64,000 nucleotides of DNA. Origin: Anaeramoeba ignava (Eukaryota; Metamonada; Anaeramoebidae). The position numbers were made by a program, and so were the translations under genes. Every line of letters starts with the position of its first letter. Position 1 is the stretch's first letter. The stretch is from positions 456,501 through 520,500 of the forward strand of contig JAPDFW010000070.1 of NCBI GenBank assembly GCA_028826165.1, read 5' to 3'. Shown piece after piece: positions 36,301 through 48,565 of the stretch. The notes beneath the pieces were generated by a model. That model worked only from the letters and a program-made list of their open reading frames with translations, did not search any database and was not told the DNA's origin.

Positions 36301-39300
36301 AAAATCAAAATCAAATTCAAAATCAAAATTTAAATCAAAATCAAAATTTAAGTCAAAATCAAAATTTAAATCAAAATCAAAATCAAAATGAAATTCAAAA
36401 TGAAATTCAAAATGAAATTCAAAATATTTTTTATAGTCCTGAAAAAGAAATCGAAAATTATATAAACTCAAACTTGAAAAATGATATGTTTGGAGAATTC
36501 ATTCCTTTTGATGTATCAATAATGATTAAATGGGCAACTAAATTATTCCAAAATAAGTGTAATCATCAATCCCTTCTTTTTGAAGAAAATCAATTATTAT
36601 CACCGTTCAATTTTGAAGATCAAATATTTGATAAAGTTCCATCAAAATGGTTTAGTAAAACACTCCAAATCAAAAACAAAACAACAATAAGAAAATATGG
36701 AAATCAATATTCTTCCAAAATCACGAAAAAAGATATTGCATGGGGAAATTTATATATCCCAAAACAACTTAAAATATTTTATTTTGAAGTAAAAATTGTT
36801 GAAGAAAAATCAGTCATAATAGAGCCAAATCAAAGAAACATCATACAGTTTAACAATCAAGACAAATTCCAAAATAATATTTTGATTGGATTTTCCCAAA
36901 TACAAAACATTCAAGATATTAACGAATTTACATTCTTCTCAAAAACAGGAAATAAAAATCGGAGAATATTCCATAAGCAGCATCCAAGAAGATGGAATAT
37001 AAATATTCACAACATTGATCAAGAATATTTTGATTCAATCAACAAATCATCCTATTTGAATATTGATTCAAGTGATTTTGGTGAGGAATATGGACAACCT
37101 TTTGGGATTGGAGATATTATCGGATGTGGATATAATAGTGAAAATGGAACTATTTTCTTTACAAAAAACGGACAGAATTTGGGTGTTGGATTTCGAAATG
37201 TTTATGGAAATTTGTATCCAATAATAATTTTGGAAATGGATGAAATTTTTATAGAAACAAATTTTGGAAGACAGAAATTTGTTTATGATTTCCAAAAATC
37301 ACTCCAAAGAAATTCGAAAGATGAAGCGAATAATATTCTTGAACGAGGATTTTTTCGATCGCGAGTTCTTGCTGGAGAGACTGTGATTCTCTTGCGCAAA
37401 TTAAGTCAAGTGTGTTTGTGGAGAGAAGCAATGATTGAACTGTTTGACGATATTTTTGAAAATGCACAAAAGTTATACTCTGATATTGAGAACAAAGAAC
37501 CTTTCAAGCAAAATAACTATAAAATATTTGAGCTTGGAGGAGCACTAGCGGTTCTTGGTGGATATATTGAGTTTTTGCGTGTTGGTTGCTTGGCAAAAAT
37601 AGATATTTATAAATTGAATGAAACAAGATGCACAATTTCCAAATCAACTCTGAAACTCAAGGGTGTTGTTATTGATTATTCTCCAAGCCATTCATTGGCA
37701 AATATTCTGATTCAAAATGATGACACAAAAGAAAATGATATTGTGGAAATTTTTGTGGATGATATTATTCCTGTGGAAGAAATCAAACCAGAACCCTTTT
37801 ATTTTTTGAATGATAAAAGATTTCAATGGATTTCAAATATTATTGATTTTAAACCTGACAAAAAAGAGCAAGATTCATTGAGTTTGCTATTTCTTCATTA
37901 TAGAACCCAAGCAATGATTGTTATTGAGAAAAATTTCAAGTTTTTCATTAAGCAATATAAATTACTTGAGAAGGAAGAAGAAGAAAAAAAAATTAGTTAT
38001 AATAATAAAAAAGAAAATACTAAAGAAAATATTAAAGAAAATACTAAAGAAAATACTAAAGAAAATACTAAAGAAAATATTAAAGAAAATACTAAAGAAA
38101 ATACTAAAGAAAATATTAAAGAAAATACTAAAGAAAATATTAGATTAAGTTGTGTATCCCAAAGTTTTGGAAGTTGTAAAAATGCACGAATACCAAAAGT
38201 TTTTTTGGCAAAAATGATATCAATTGCAATTGGGAATCACGTTAAAACATTTCCAGCTATTATTAAAAATATGAGATTAAAGGAAGTTGAATTGATGAAG
38301 GAAATGTATATAAATAATTTCCAAGAATATGGAAATTCAAAATATATCCAAGAATATGAAAACACAAAAAATATCATTGAAAAAAAAAACAGAAAAGAAT
38401 TCAAAACAACTTCAGGAAAAGATTTGGATAGGAAAGAATGGAAACACAACGCAATCGAGCAAATCACAAACACAGAACTAAAACCATCGAAAAAATATAA
38501 CACAGCACCACGATTTGATTCATCTTTAATGAAAATACGCCGCAGTTCTTTGCCTAAATCAAAAGCGCAAACAAGACAAAATATTTGGGAAAGTTTTAAA
38601 GTTGGGGATTTGGTAGTATTTTCTCCAGAAATACCGATGAAATTTCATAAGACTTCTCAGTCTTATTGGAGCTCTGCAATGAGCAAATTTGTGAACAAGA
38701 TTGGAGTGATTGTTGAGAAAAGTCACACAGGATTGTATGTGTTTGTCAAGTTCTTTAATGATGAGTGCGGTTTGTCTCATAAATGGTGGGTTGGGAAACA
38801 GGACATAATTAAACAACAAAGCCAAAGTGATTGGGATATACATCTTAGCAATATTGCAAATGGAAATGCAGATGGGCAGCATCTTGTGAGAATTATTGAC
38901 AAAATGCAGAATGAATTATTGGTGTGTTATGCCCGCAAAATTGTGTTTAAATACTTGAAAATATTCACTCTTCATTCGATTCACAAACACAAAAACGCAG
39001 AGAATATTAACAAGAAATGCAGCTATAAATCAAACATTCATATTGTAGACTCCAAAATGCTTATTGAATTGTTGGAAATCTCAATATCAAACAATAAGTT
39101 TGAAAAATTGTTCCAGAAATTTCTCACTGTGTTTGCAATATCAAAAAGCAAAAGTATCGCTAAAACAGCGCATAACTTCTCTGTTGTTTCCGTTCTTGCA
39201 CAATGGCTCAAAGAACGAATGGATTATCTTTCACAAAAAAACCAGGAAAAGAATCAAAGCATAATCGTTGAAACTCAACATCCTTTAGCAAGTGAAAAAT

Positions 39301-41966
39301 ACAATTTTACAAAGCAAATTTTACTTCCTCAAGCAAGCTCTCTTCTTGTCTCGTTTGCAAACAAAACCGCGCTTATATCCTTAATTCAAACACTTCACAT
39401 ATATAAAGACGCGCAATTCCAAAATGAAATTGCAAGATTTTCAGGGATTTTCAATGAAACATATTTATTCAAAGGAAATTGCATTTATTTCCAATTAGAA
39501 TATGAAGGCATGAGATTTCCCAAAGATGAACAACAAGAAAACAACGGGGTGCAGGGAGAAGATGTGAGAAGAGAAGATGCAGAAAAAGAAGATATGGAGG
39601 AGAGGGATTCTATATACGGCATAAATGCTCGAGTGAGTGGGGTTCGCAGTAGACTTCCAGACTCAGACGCACATCAACCCTGTATGGAGCATGTTCTTTC
39701 TCTTCTTCCTTGGATTCTTCGTATCTCGACAAAGCTTGTTGTCGGTTTGGATTTCCCTCTTCTGGATATTATTATATCTCTGCTGTCACTCCTTGAAAAA
39801 CCTAAACTGACAAAATTTGAACAAGTTGTTTTGATGGAATGCTTCATCGCATCAGCAAAGCTCGCCAGTATGGCCCAATACAGAAGACAAGCCCCATGGT
39901 TTCTTCAAGTAACTAAACGTCTCAGCATTTATATCCGTAAACTCGAGAAAAGAGCACGTGCTATTCTTGCAAATGATCTGCGAAGATCAAACTCAAATTG
40001 GGGAGCGCATTCACGATATTTCAAGAAAATCTGCGACTTCCTTCTTCAGATGCGTCTCAACAAAATGATCCATCTCGATCTTCCAAGAAGAAATCCTACG
40101 ACATTCCTGAGAGACACTGTATCTGGAGCACGCAAAGAAACGCGGCATTTGCAATCCAAGAAAAAAAAGACGCACAAAGTGTCACATTCAACACAATTTT
40201 CTTTCCAAAGCACGATCACGAACAGCAATCCAAAAGACAGTAAAACAGCTCGCACACGATCAAACATTCGCGACTGTTTCTTCTTCTTCTATCCACAAGA
40301 ACTAGGAAACACAAAAACAATATTCAAGTATTATTTCGAGTTTGTAAATGCAATGTCGGATTTCAAAAAATCACGGTTTTTCTCAGATTCCTTTGTCTCC
40401 ACTGCATTTATTCAATCGCAAACTCGACCTATTCTTTACAAGTTCACGAACCATCCAGAGTTCACAACTCAAATCAGTCATCCAAAGGCTGATCGGGTTT
40501 ATCTTCTCTTCGACTACATAAACAACACTTCCCAAAGAGTCTTCTTCGAGATTCGCAACTCCAAGACGCGGAAGGTGTTCACACAAAGATTTCCAAGAAC
40601 ACCTATAAAACTTGAACTTGATAACAACTTGATTTTCTTTTCGCAAGAGTTGATTCCTTCAAAATCATCGAATTTCAAGTTTTTCGTTATTCCACTCAAA
40701 TTCTTTGAAGAAAACAACACAAATGAGCAGGAAGGAATCCGCAAATTTCTGCAGAATTGTAAGCAAGAACTCTCGGAGATCTGGAGTGAGAAGCGCGATA
40801 AGGAACTAGTGTATCTTATCAATCAAACAATGACAGCAACAGGATGTTCGTTTCTGTTTGAAATCAATTCACAAAATATCAACCTTAAATTTGACCAGCT
40901 CACAGAGGAATTTACAAACATCCCGCTGGAGAAGAAGGGTCGTCGCTTTCTTCTTCTGCGATATTTCAACGAATGCGCACTCAAATTCATGTCTCTTATG
41001 GATTTCTCAAAAAACTATTTCTCTCATTCAATCGGCAATGCTGCTTTCGATCTTTTGGTAGAACTCAAAAAGTTCATTTTTTACAACACAAAGTTCATTC
41101 ATCTGGATGAGATTCTCTCGCGAACAGAATGCGCAACACCAGACAAAACACTCATCTCTTTTCCAGGATGTGACGATCCAAAAAAACGGTCGACATTCAA
41201 AAATTTCTTGTATACTTTGAAATCAATTCCAAATCACTTACTCAGAAGAAATAACAAAGATCTCTTTCTCATACAAACACCACAATCACCTGTGCCTGTT
41301 GAGCTGCAGGACTTTGTCGACTACATCTGCAAAGAGATATATTCGATGCGGCTGAGCTTATTCACAAACACACCAAATAGCCAGTATTTGAAGCATATAC
41401 GTTGCAAAGACCAAGTTATCCCAAATCCTTCTAAAAACAACAGAAAGCATCTTAAGCTTTTCAAGCTCTTTGGCAAACTCATTGGCATTCTGATCCGCAC
41501 AAGAATCAAGCTTAAAATCAAGTTTCCCTCCCTTTTCTGGCGTCTTCTTGTCTTCGGAACACCATCAAGAAGAGATATAAATAATATTGACCAGCAGTTT
41601 TTCCTGTTTCTTGGTGAGCTTTCCCTTCAGGAACTCTCACAAAAACAATTCGATGATATCATCCAAAAAAAGGATTATGCAGATTTCAAATTTTTTACTA
41701 TTACTGGTTTTGATGGAACAATCACTGAACTCATTCCAAATGGATCTTCAATTCAAATTTCAAAAGAAAATCGTTTTGATTTTATTCGTTTAGCTGAAAA
41801 ATTCAAACTCAATGAATCCCAAAATCAAATCCAAAAAATAATTGATGGAATTCGATGTATTATTCCCGAAATTGAATTTTTCAGATTGTTTTCTTGGAGA
41901 GAAATGGAATATACTGTTTGTGGAAATGAATTCCAAAAAAGTTCAAATCGACTTTCTTTACTTTAA
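30325..41966 (+). CDS. Giant SPRY/HECT (HECTD4-like) protein lacking the HECT C-lobe; two +1 frame breaks
   Basis: Three open segments (30325-31206, 31190-34387, and from ~34383 to 41966) form one frame of about 3879 residues if one base is skipped near 31203 and another at the TTTT run near 34382. N-terminal helical repeats precede a propeller-like region (~31500-32000). Next are helical repeats and a domain with DERSSLLQGDYLDLL, IIVPGDSVVFSFYS and WGYRCHI (~33955-34250), as in large HECT/ZZEF1-type proteins. An Asn-rich tract (35540-36425) and a SPRY domain (~36640-37290, FGIGDIIGCGYN and GTIFFTKNG) follow. The end is a HECT N-lobe (FKLFGKLIGILI, ELIPNGSSIQI, FRLFSWREMEYTVCG). It stops 16 codons after YTVCG. 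The next gene ends at 42043 on the other strand, leaving no room for the C-lobe with the catalytic Cys. Confidence 0.75.
33105..33245 (+). repeat. In-frame NQ/LN tract in the HECT-like gene
   Basis: AATCAA hexamers with AATTTAAACCAA and GATCCA blocks encode Asn-Gln, Leu-Asn and Asp-Pro runs, frame maintained. Likely a disordered linker between helical repeats. Confidence 0.85.
35535..36425 (+). repeat. In-frame Asn-rich tract (NIN, NEN, NQN) in the HECT-like gene
   Basis: About 295 codons of AATATAAATGAA, AATCAA and GAAATTCAA units encode N-I-N-E-N-Q runs just before the SPRY domain. The antisense frames here are artefacts. The hexamers match those of the non-coding arrays in the window. Confidence 0.9.
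38010..38140 (+). repeat. In-frame 12-base repeat coding KEN(T/I)
   Basis: About 11 copies of AAAGAAAATACT/AAAGAAAATATT encode KENT or KENI between the SPRY part and the central region of the HECT-like protein. Confidence 0.9.
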
Positions 41967-42042
41967 AATTTCTTTATAAATATTAGTTTAAAAAAAAGAA
42001 AAACAAAAAAAAAAACAAAATATTCAATAAATAAAAATTTTT

Positions 42043-45000
42043 TCATTTCTTTTCATTGAAAGATTGCCAATTAAAATCTGAAATCCAAACTTTTCTTTCT
42101 TTTCTTCCTTTTCTTGAGAAAATATTTCTTGCAATTTCAAGATTAATTTCGTCCACTTTATATTGTGAAATTTTCTGTTGATTTTTTAATTTACTTAAAT
42201 GGAATTTTCTTTCTTGTTTGACTTTTTCCAATTTAAGATTTTCGAAAACATTTGTGATTTTTTGGAAAGAAAGACATTGTAATTTTAATAATTCAGCCCA
42301 TTGTTTTTGAAGATCTCTTGATTGGAAAGAAATGAGTATTTGTTTTTGTTTTTGTAATAAATAAATAGGATATAATTTTTGGAGTAATTTATTTCTGAAT
42401 TTCCAGTTAGGAATATGTAATTCAGTTTGTTCATTGATTATAATTTTTTCCAATATTTTTTCGTTTGATTTTTCGTTTGATTTTTCATTTGATTTTTCAT
42501 TTGAATTTTCATTTGAATTTTCATTTGAATTTTCATTTAAATAAATTATTAAATTTCCTGATTCTAAATTGCAAAAATGTTTGTTCCAATTCCCTTGTTG
42601 ATTTTGATAATAAATTTCTGTTTTCATAAATTTATTTTCTTTATATTGAGAAATGTATTGTTCAATTTCCAAATAAATTCTAAAATCAAAATGGTCGAAT
42701 TTTCTTTCTTCAATAAAACTTGTGAACATTTGTGATTTAAGAAAGATCTTAAGAAACGGCTATTTAAAATTCATTTTGAAATTATTGAAATTAAAATTAA
42801 AATTCATTTTGAAATTATTGAAATTAAAATTAAAATTGAAATTCATTTTGAAATTAATTTTAATTTTAATATTAATATTATAATTATTGTACCACACAAT
42901 CATTCGGTGCAAATTTGAAAAATTCCTCAGAATTAAATGATGATCCAAATTTTGTTTTATATCTGAAATGATGATAAAAACGGAACATTTCAAGAAAAAT
43001 TGACAGAAAATCTTCACGAATTAAAGGAACATTGATTCTAATTTCATAGTCTGATTTTCGTTCCTTTTCTATTGATTGAAGTGATTTTTTAAATTTCTTG
43101 TCAATTGAACTAAATCCTGAATAGGATAATGTTGAAAATTCAATTTCCACCATTTCGTCAGGGGAAATTACACCATCTTTCTCTGCATTTGATATCCATA
43201 TATTTTCAAATTCACTTTCCAAACAATCAATTTGAATTTTATTAGTTTTCCAATAAATATTAGTTTTTTTAATTTTTTTTTCTTGTTCTTTCACAAAAAT
43301 ATTTGAGTTTTGTTTTAATGAATATAATAAATCCAACACACATCTTTTAGGAATTGAACCAATTTTAGCTTTAGAATAAATTTCGTTTGCATCAAGATCT
43401 ACGAAAACTGTCTGAAGTAATAAAAAATAAATTTGGAATAAAAAAAAAAGAGTTTTGGATTTTGTCAGAATTTTCAAATAAATAATAAAAATTATAATCA
43501 AATAAACTCTACTTCTGACATGTTAATTTTGATTTTTCCATCAAGCATTGATGGATATCCTCCGACAAAAAATGGGGATGGAGATTCCATAATTTGGATA
43601 TATTTTTGGGGTAAAATAGGAATATATGTATAAGTCCATTCAAATGGATATAATAAAGTAAAAATTGCTTCTGAACAAGAAGTAATTTTTGAAAGATCTT
43701 CAGAAATCATTACAATATTCTTTTCATTTAAAATTGCTATAAAAAGTTGTATAATTTTCAAGGAATCCAGTGTTGAGAATAAATATATAAAGTTGATCTA
43801 TAAAACAAAGGAGAAGAAAAAAGGAATTCATTTATATTTTAATTTCTATTTTCATTTTCAATTTCAATTTTACATCGTGCATTGGAAGTTTTTTAAATGA
43901 ATAATCCCAATAAGGAATTTGTATTGAAATATCGTTAAGAGTAATAATTGGTGGATCAGAACTAAATTCAATTTCGGGTATTCTCTTTGTTGCATTTGTT
44001 AAAATTGAGAATAATTGTTCCGCACTTGTTTCTTTTTATTTTGAATTAATTTTATATTCAATTATTTTTTTTTTTGGATTGATTTTAATTTATTTTATAT
44101 TTAAATTCTATCTACTATCAAATGGGGATAAATTAGAAAGTGAAGATGCAAATCTAACTAATATTTGTAATAAAGTTGCATGAAAAGGCTGAAAAGAAAT
44201 CAAAGATATAGAATTTGAATAATAAATTCCTTGAGGTAATTTTTGAGTGCATCCTTTTTTACGCAATTTTTTTTGGATTTCGAATATTTCTTTTTGAGTT
44301 AAAACATTAAATTTTGTGAATGTTGAACCATAAAGATGATTAGGATTTGGTGAAAGGACAAACTGATGGAAAAATGGTTCCTGATGTTTAGATGTTAAAC
44401 AAATTCCATGTGGATGAAGAAAATTTTCTATTTCATGTGGTGTTGGATTTCCTGATGTTTCTGGGTTTGGTGCTACACATTTTATTGATGGTTGGACATA
44501 AAGAGGGTCTGGGAGTATTTCATTATAAGATGAATCTATTTTAAATTATAATTATAAATATAAATATAAATATAAATATAAATATAAATATAAACATAAA
44601 TATAAATATAAATATAAATATAAATATAAATATAAATATAAATATAAATTTTGATTTATAAATTGATTTATGAATTAAATTGTAAATTGATTTGTAAATT
44701 AAATTGTAAATTGATTTGTAAATTAAATTGTAAATTGAAATATAAATTGAAATATAAATTGAATATAAATTGATTTATAAATTGAATTATAAATTGATTT
44801 GTAAATTGAATATAAATTGATTATAAATTAATTATAAATTGATTTGTAAATTGATTTGTAAATTGATTTGTAAATTGATTATAAATTGATTTGTAAATTG
44901 ATTTGTAAATTGATTTGTAAATTGATTTGTAAATTGATTTGTAAATTGATTTGTAAATTGATTTGTAAATTGATTTATAAATTGATTATAAATTGATTTT

Positions 45001-46118
45001 AAATTGATTTGTAAATTGATTTGTAAATTGATTTGTAAATTGATTATAAATTGATTTGTAAATTGATTTTTAAATTGATTATAAATTGATTTGTAAATTG
45101 ATTATAAATTGAAATGTAAATTGATTTATAAATTGATTTGTAATTTGGTTATAAATTGAAATGTAAATTGATTATAAATTGATTATAAATTGATTATAAA
45201 TTGATTTGTAAATTGATTTGTAAATTGATTTATAAATTGATTTGTAAATTGATTTGTAAATTGATTTGTAAATTGAATTATAAATTGATTTGTAAATTGA
45301 ATTATAAATTGATTTGTAAATTGAATTATAAATTGATTTATAAATTGATTTGTAAATTGATTGTAAATTGATTTATAAATTGATTGTAAATTGATTATAA
45401 ATTGATTATAAATTTATTTGTAAATTGATTTGTAAATTTATTTGTAAATTGATTATAAATTGATTTATGAATTAAATTGTAAATTTATTTGTAAATTGAT
45501 TATAAATTTATTTGTAAATTAATTTGTAAATTGATTTGTAAATTTATTTGTAAATTGATTGTAAATTGATTTATGAATTAAATTGTAAATTGATTTGTAA
45601 ATTGAATATAAATTGATTTGTAAATTGATTTGTAAATTTATTTGTAAATTGATTATAAATTGATTATAAATTGATTTGTAAATTGATTTGTAAATTGATT
45701 GTAAATTGATTTATAAATTGAATTGTAAATTAATTATAAATTGATTTATAAATTGATTTGTAAATTGATTTATAAATTGATTATAAATTTATTTGTAAAT
45801 TTATTTGTAAATTGATTTGTAAATTGATTATAAATTTATTTGTAAATTTATTTGTAAATTGATTTATAAACTGATTATGAATTAAATTGTAAATTGATTT
45901 ATAAATTGAATTATAAATTGATTTGTAAATTGATTTATAAATTGATTATAAATTGAAATTAGAATTTTAATTTTCGTTCTGAATTAAGTTGAAAAAAAAA
46001 AAGTTTTTTTTGTGTTAAAAAATCAAAACCAACTTTTATAACATTGAGCTATTCTTTCTGTTATACTTTTTTTTTTTACTGATGTTATTAAAATCCATTC
46101 AAATAATTTATGTTGCAT
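42043..46118 (-). CDS. DENN-domain RabGEF with C-terminal PH-like domain
   Basis: Six exons (46118-46034, 44535-44116, 44031-43874, 43797-43513, 43411-42893, 42759-42043) join with matching phases into exactly 728 codons. Exon 1 (MQHKLFEWILITS) starts the uDENN part, which continues with YVQPSIKCVAPNP, FLHPHGICL and FVLSPNPNHLYGSTF. The core DENN has LFIAILNEKNIVMISEDLS, LLYPFEWTYTYIPILP and SPSPFFVGGYPS. The dDENN has VFVDLDANEIY and MFTSFIEERKFDHF. The last ~190 residues look like a PH domain (GNWNKHFCNLESGNLIIYL ... DLQKQWAELLKLQ), interrupted by a SNEK repeat. DENN proteins activate Rab GTPases by GDP/GTP exchange; the target Rab cannot be told. The 1420-base intron 1 holds a satellite. 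It is head-to-head with the RhoGAP gene. Confidence 0.82.
44545..45960 (-). repeat. TTTACAAATCAA 12-base satellite in DENN intron 1
   Basis: The intron 44536-46033 is mostly TTTACAAATCAA/TTTATAATCAA (sense strand), after a short TATATT block. The sense strand lacks G almost completely; the GTAAA seen on the plus strand is antisense and cannot act as a donor for this gene. Confidence 0.94.
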
Positions 46119-46497
46119 TATTAATTAAAAAATTAAAAAATTTTAAAAAAGAAAAAATGAAAAAAAAAAAAATAAAAAAAAAATTAATAATTTTTAAAAA
46201 AAATTTAATAATAATGTTGTAAAATGAAATAATTTGATCTAAAAAAATAAAAAAAAAAAATTATTTTAATTTTCAAAATTTTTTAATTTCATTTTTTTTT
46301 TACTTTTTTTTACAACATTTTTTCTATAAAGAATTCTTTTTTTTTTCTCTTCTTTTCTTTTTTCTTTTTGCTTTCCTTATTTCAAATTCTTTTGTTACTT
46401 TTTTTTTTTCTTTTCAAAAATTTTTTTTTAAAAATTTCTTTGTGATTTTTTTCTTTCGTAAATTTTTTTTCTTAATTACTATTTGCTAAATATAACA
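46119..46497. promoter_or_regulatory. Shared divergent upstream region of DENN and RhoGAP genes
   Basis: The 379 bases between the two opposed start codons consist of long A runs (left) and T/C-rich blocks (right, CTTTTCTTTTTTCTTTTTGC). Both promoters must sit here. No named element was recognised. Confidence 0.55.
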
Positions 46498-48068
46498 ATG
46501 TCTTTCTGGAGTTGTGGAGCAAAAAAAGAAGGGAGTCCAATAGTTTACAACGGGAAACTTGATCCAATTCTTACATCTATCATTAATTTTTTGAGAGAAA
46601 ATGGTATTTTAAATTAATTTTAAATTAAATAATTTTAAACTCAATAATTCTCAATTCAAATATTTTCAATTAAACATTTTTAAATTAAATATTTTTAAAA
46701 TCCAATTAAACAATTTTTCAACTAATTAATTTTAAATTAAACAATTTCAAATTAAATATTTTTAAATTAAATATTTTTAAATTAAATATTTTTAAATTAA
46801 ATAATTTTAAATTAAATATTTTTAAATTAAACAATTTTAAATTAAACAATTTTAAATTAAATAATTTTTCAATTAAATAATTTTAAATTAATTAATTTTA
46901 AATTAAATATTTTTAAATCAAATATTTTTAAATTAAATATTTTTAAATTAAATATTTTTAAACTAAACATTTTTAAATTAAATATTTTAAATTAAACATT
47001 TTTAAATTAATTTTAAATTAATTAATTTTAAATTCAATATTTTTAAATTAAATATTTTTAAATTAAATATTTTTCAACTAAATAATTTTAAATTAGCGCT
47101 TGAATTTCCAAATATTTTTCGAAGTACAGGAAGGAAAAAAAATGTTGATTCACTTCTTGAAAATCTTTCTCAAAGACAAAATGTTAATTTACATGATGTA
47201 GGAACTGATGATGTTACAGTTGCTTTGAAACATTATCTTCGTGATTTAAATCCTCCTTTGTTTCCTTTTCGTTTATATAATGATTTTATTTCTTTATCAA
47301 GTAAAATTCAAATTAAAATATTGAAAATTTATATTAAAAATTTATATTAAAAATTTATTTTGAAATTATAATATAGAAAAAGTAGAACTTTCAGATTTTG
47401 ATGAAGACAGCATTGTTAATACAATGAGTTCAATTCCAAAAGAAAATCTTGTTGCAATAAAATGCATATTTGAATTCTTTAAGGATGTTTCAGACAATTC
47501 TGATAAAAATTTTATGGATTCAAAAAATCTTGGAATTATTTTTGCACCATCACTAATTAAACCCAAAAAAGAAACAGCAAAAAACTTGCAAAGCAATCAC
47601 ATGGCAATTCAAGTTATAATATCTTTTATTATTATTCATCAATCAACAATATTCTCAAAATTGGAAAGTAAAGTCGGAATAATTCAAATGTCATCAGTTG
47701 ATTTCCAAAAAATAAAACCTCAAAAAAAAAGAAAAAGAAATCTTTCAAAAAATACAATGAATAGTATTGATTCAAATTTAAAAGAACAAAGACAAATCAC
47801 ACCAAATCCAGATAATTTGGATAATATGGAAACTAATAATCCTCATGATGATAATGTTGAAAATTTACAATCAAATTCAATTCAAGAAAATGAAAATATT
47901 CAAAATTCAAATGAAAATATTAAAAACCAAAAACAATATTCAAAAATTTCAAAAAAAACTTCTTCAATTAATTCAAATGTTCCTCAACCTGAAATTCATA
48001 ACTCAGATTTTTTTGCAGAAGATTTATCAGATTTCTCAGAAAATGCTGGAAGAAATGATTTCAAATGA
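46498..48068 (+). CDS. RhoGAP-domain protein
   Basis: Exons 46498-46603, 47097-47300 and 47377-48068 join in phases 1 and 1 to give 333 residues. The RhoGAP domain covers about residues 20-200. It has the Arg finger in NIFRSTGRKKNVD (Arg44), the K-x-x-L-R motif in VALKHYLRDLNPPLFPF, and the Asn region in MDSKNLGIIFAPSLI. All catalytic features look intact, so it should stimulate GTP hydrolysis by a Rho/Rac GTPase. The C-terminal ~110 residues are Asn/Ser/Gln-rich and unstructured after a basic patch (KPQKKRKRNLSKN). Intron 1 is a satellite; intron 2 is 76 bases. Divergent from the DENN RabGEF. Confidence 0.85.
46610..47092 (+). repeat. AAATTAAATATTTTT repeat in RhoGAP intron 1
   Basis: The 493-base intron (46604-47096) consists of TTTTTAAATTAAATA and TTTTAAATTAAACAA units, sense strand G-free. 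Donor GTATTT, acceptor AAATTAG. Confidence 0.93.
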
Positions 48069-48565
48069 TTCTAAAAAGAAAACTTATTTTTTTTTCACAA
48101 TTATTTCAATTTTAAAAAGAAAAATGATAATTTTTATTGATATAATGAATATTGATATCTTTATCTTTTAAAAATTCAATTTAATTTCAATTTAATTTCA
48201 ATTTAATTCAATTCAATTTAATTTCAATTTAATTCTTTTTTTTTTAAAAAATTTATGTGCGAATTATTTTTTATGATCATTTTATTTTTAAAAAAAAAAA
48301 AGAAAAGCAATTTAATTTTTGTATTCAAAAAAAAAAAAAAAAGAAAAAGAAGAAGAAAAAATTAATAAAATAAAAATTTTTTGAAACAACAAAACAAAAA
48401 GAAGAAGAAAACACGTTTTATTTGTTAAAAATTACTTAAATTTAATAGGAAATTAACGTCAGTTTCTTATTGGAAAATTTAAAAAAAATTTATTCTAAAA
48501 AAAATTAATTTTTCATTTTTTTTCCTTAATTCAATTTTTTTAAAAACAAAAACAAAAAGAAAAAA
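48069..48565. other. Intergenic region between RhoGAP and beta-propeller genes
   Basis: A/T-rich sequence with a short TTTCAATTTAA repeat at 48180-48235 and poly-A stretches. It contains the RhoGAP 3' region and the upstream region of the next gene. No gene-like frame. Confidence 0.65.
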
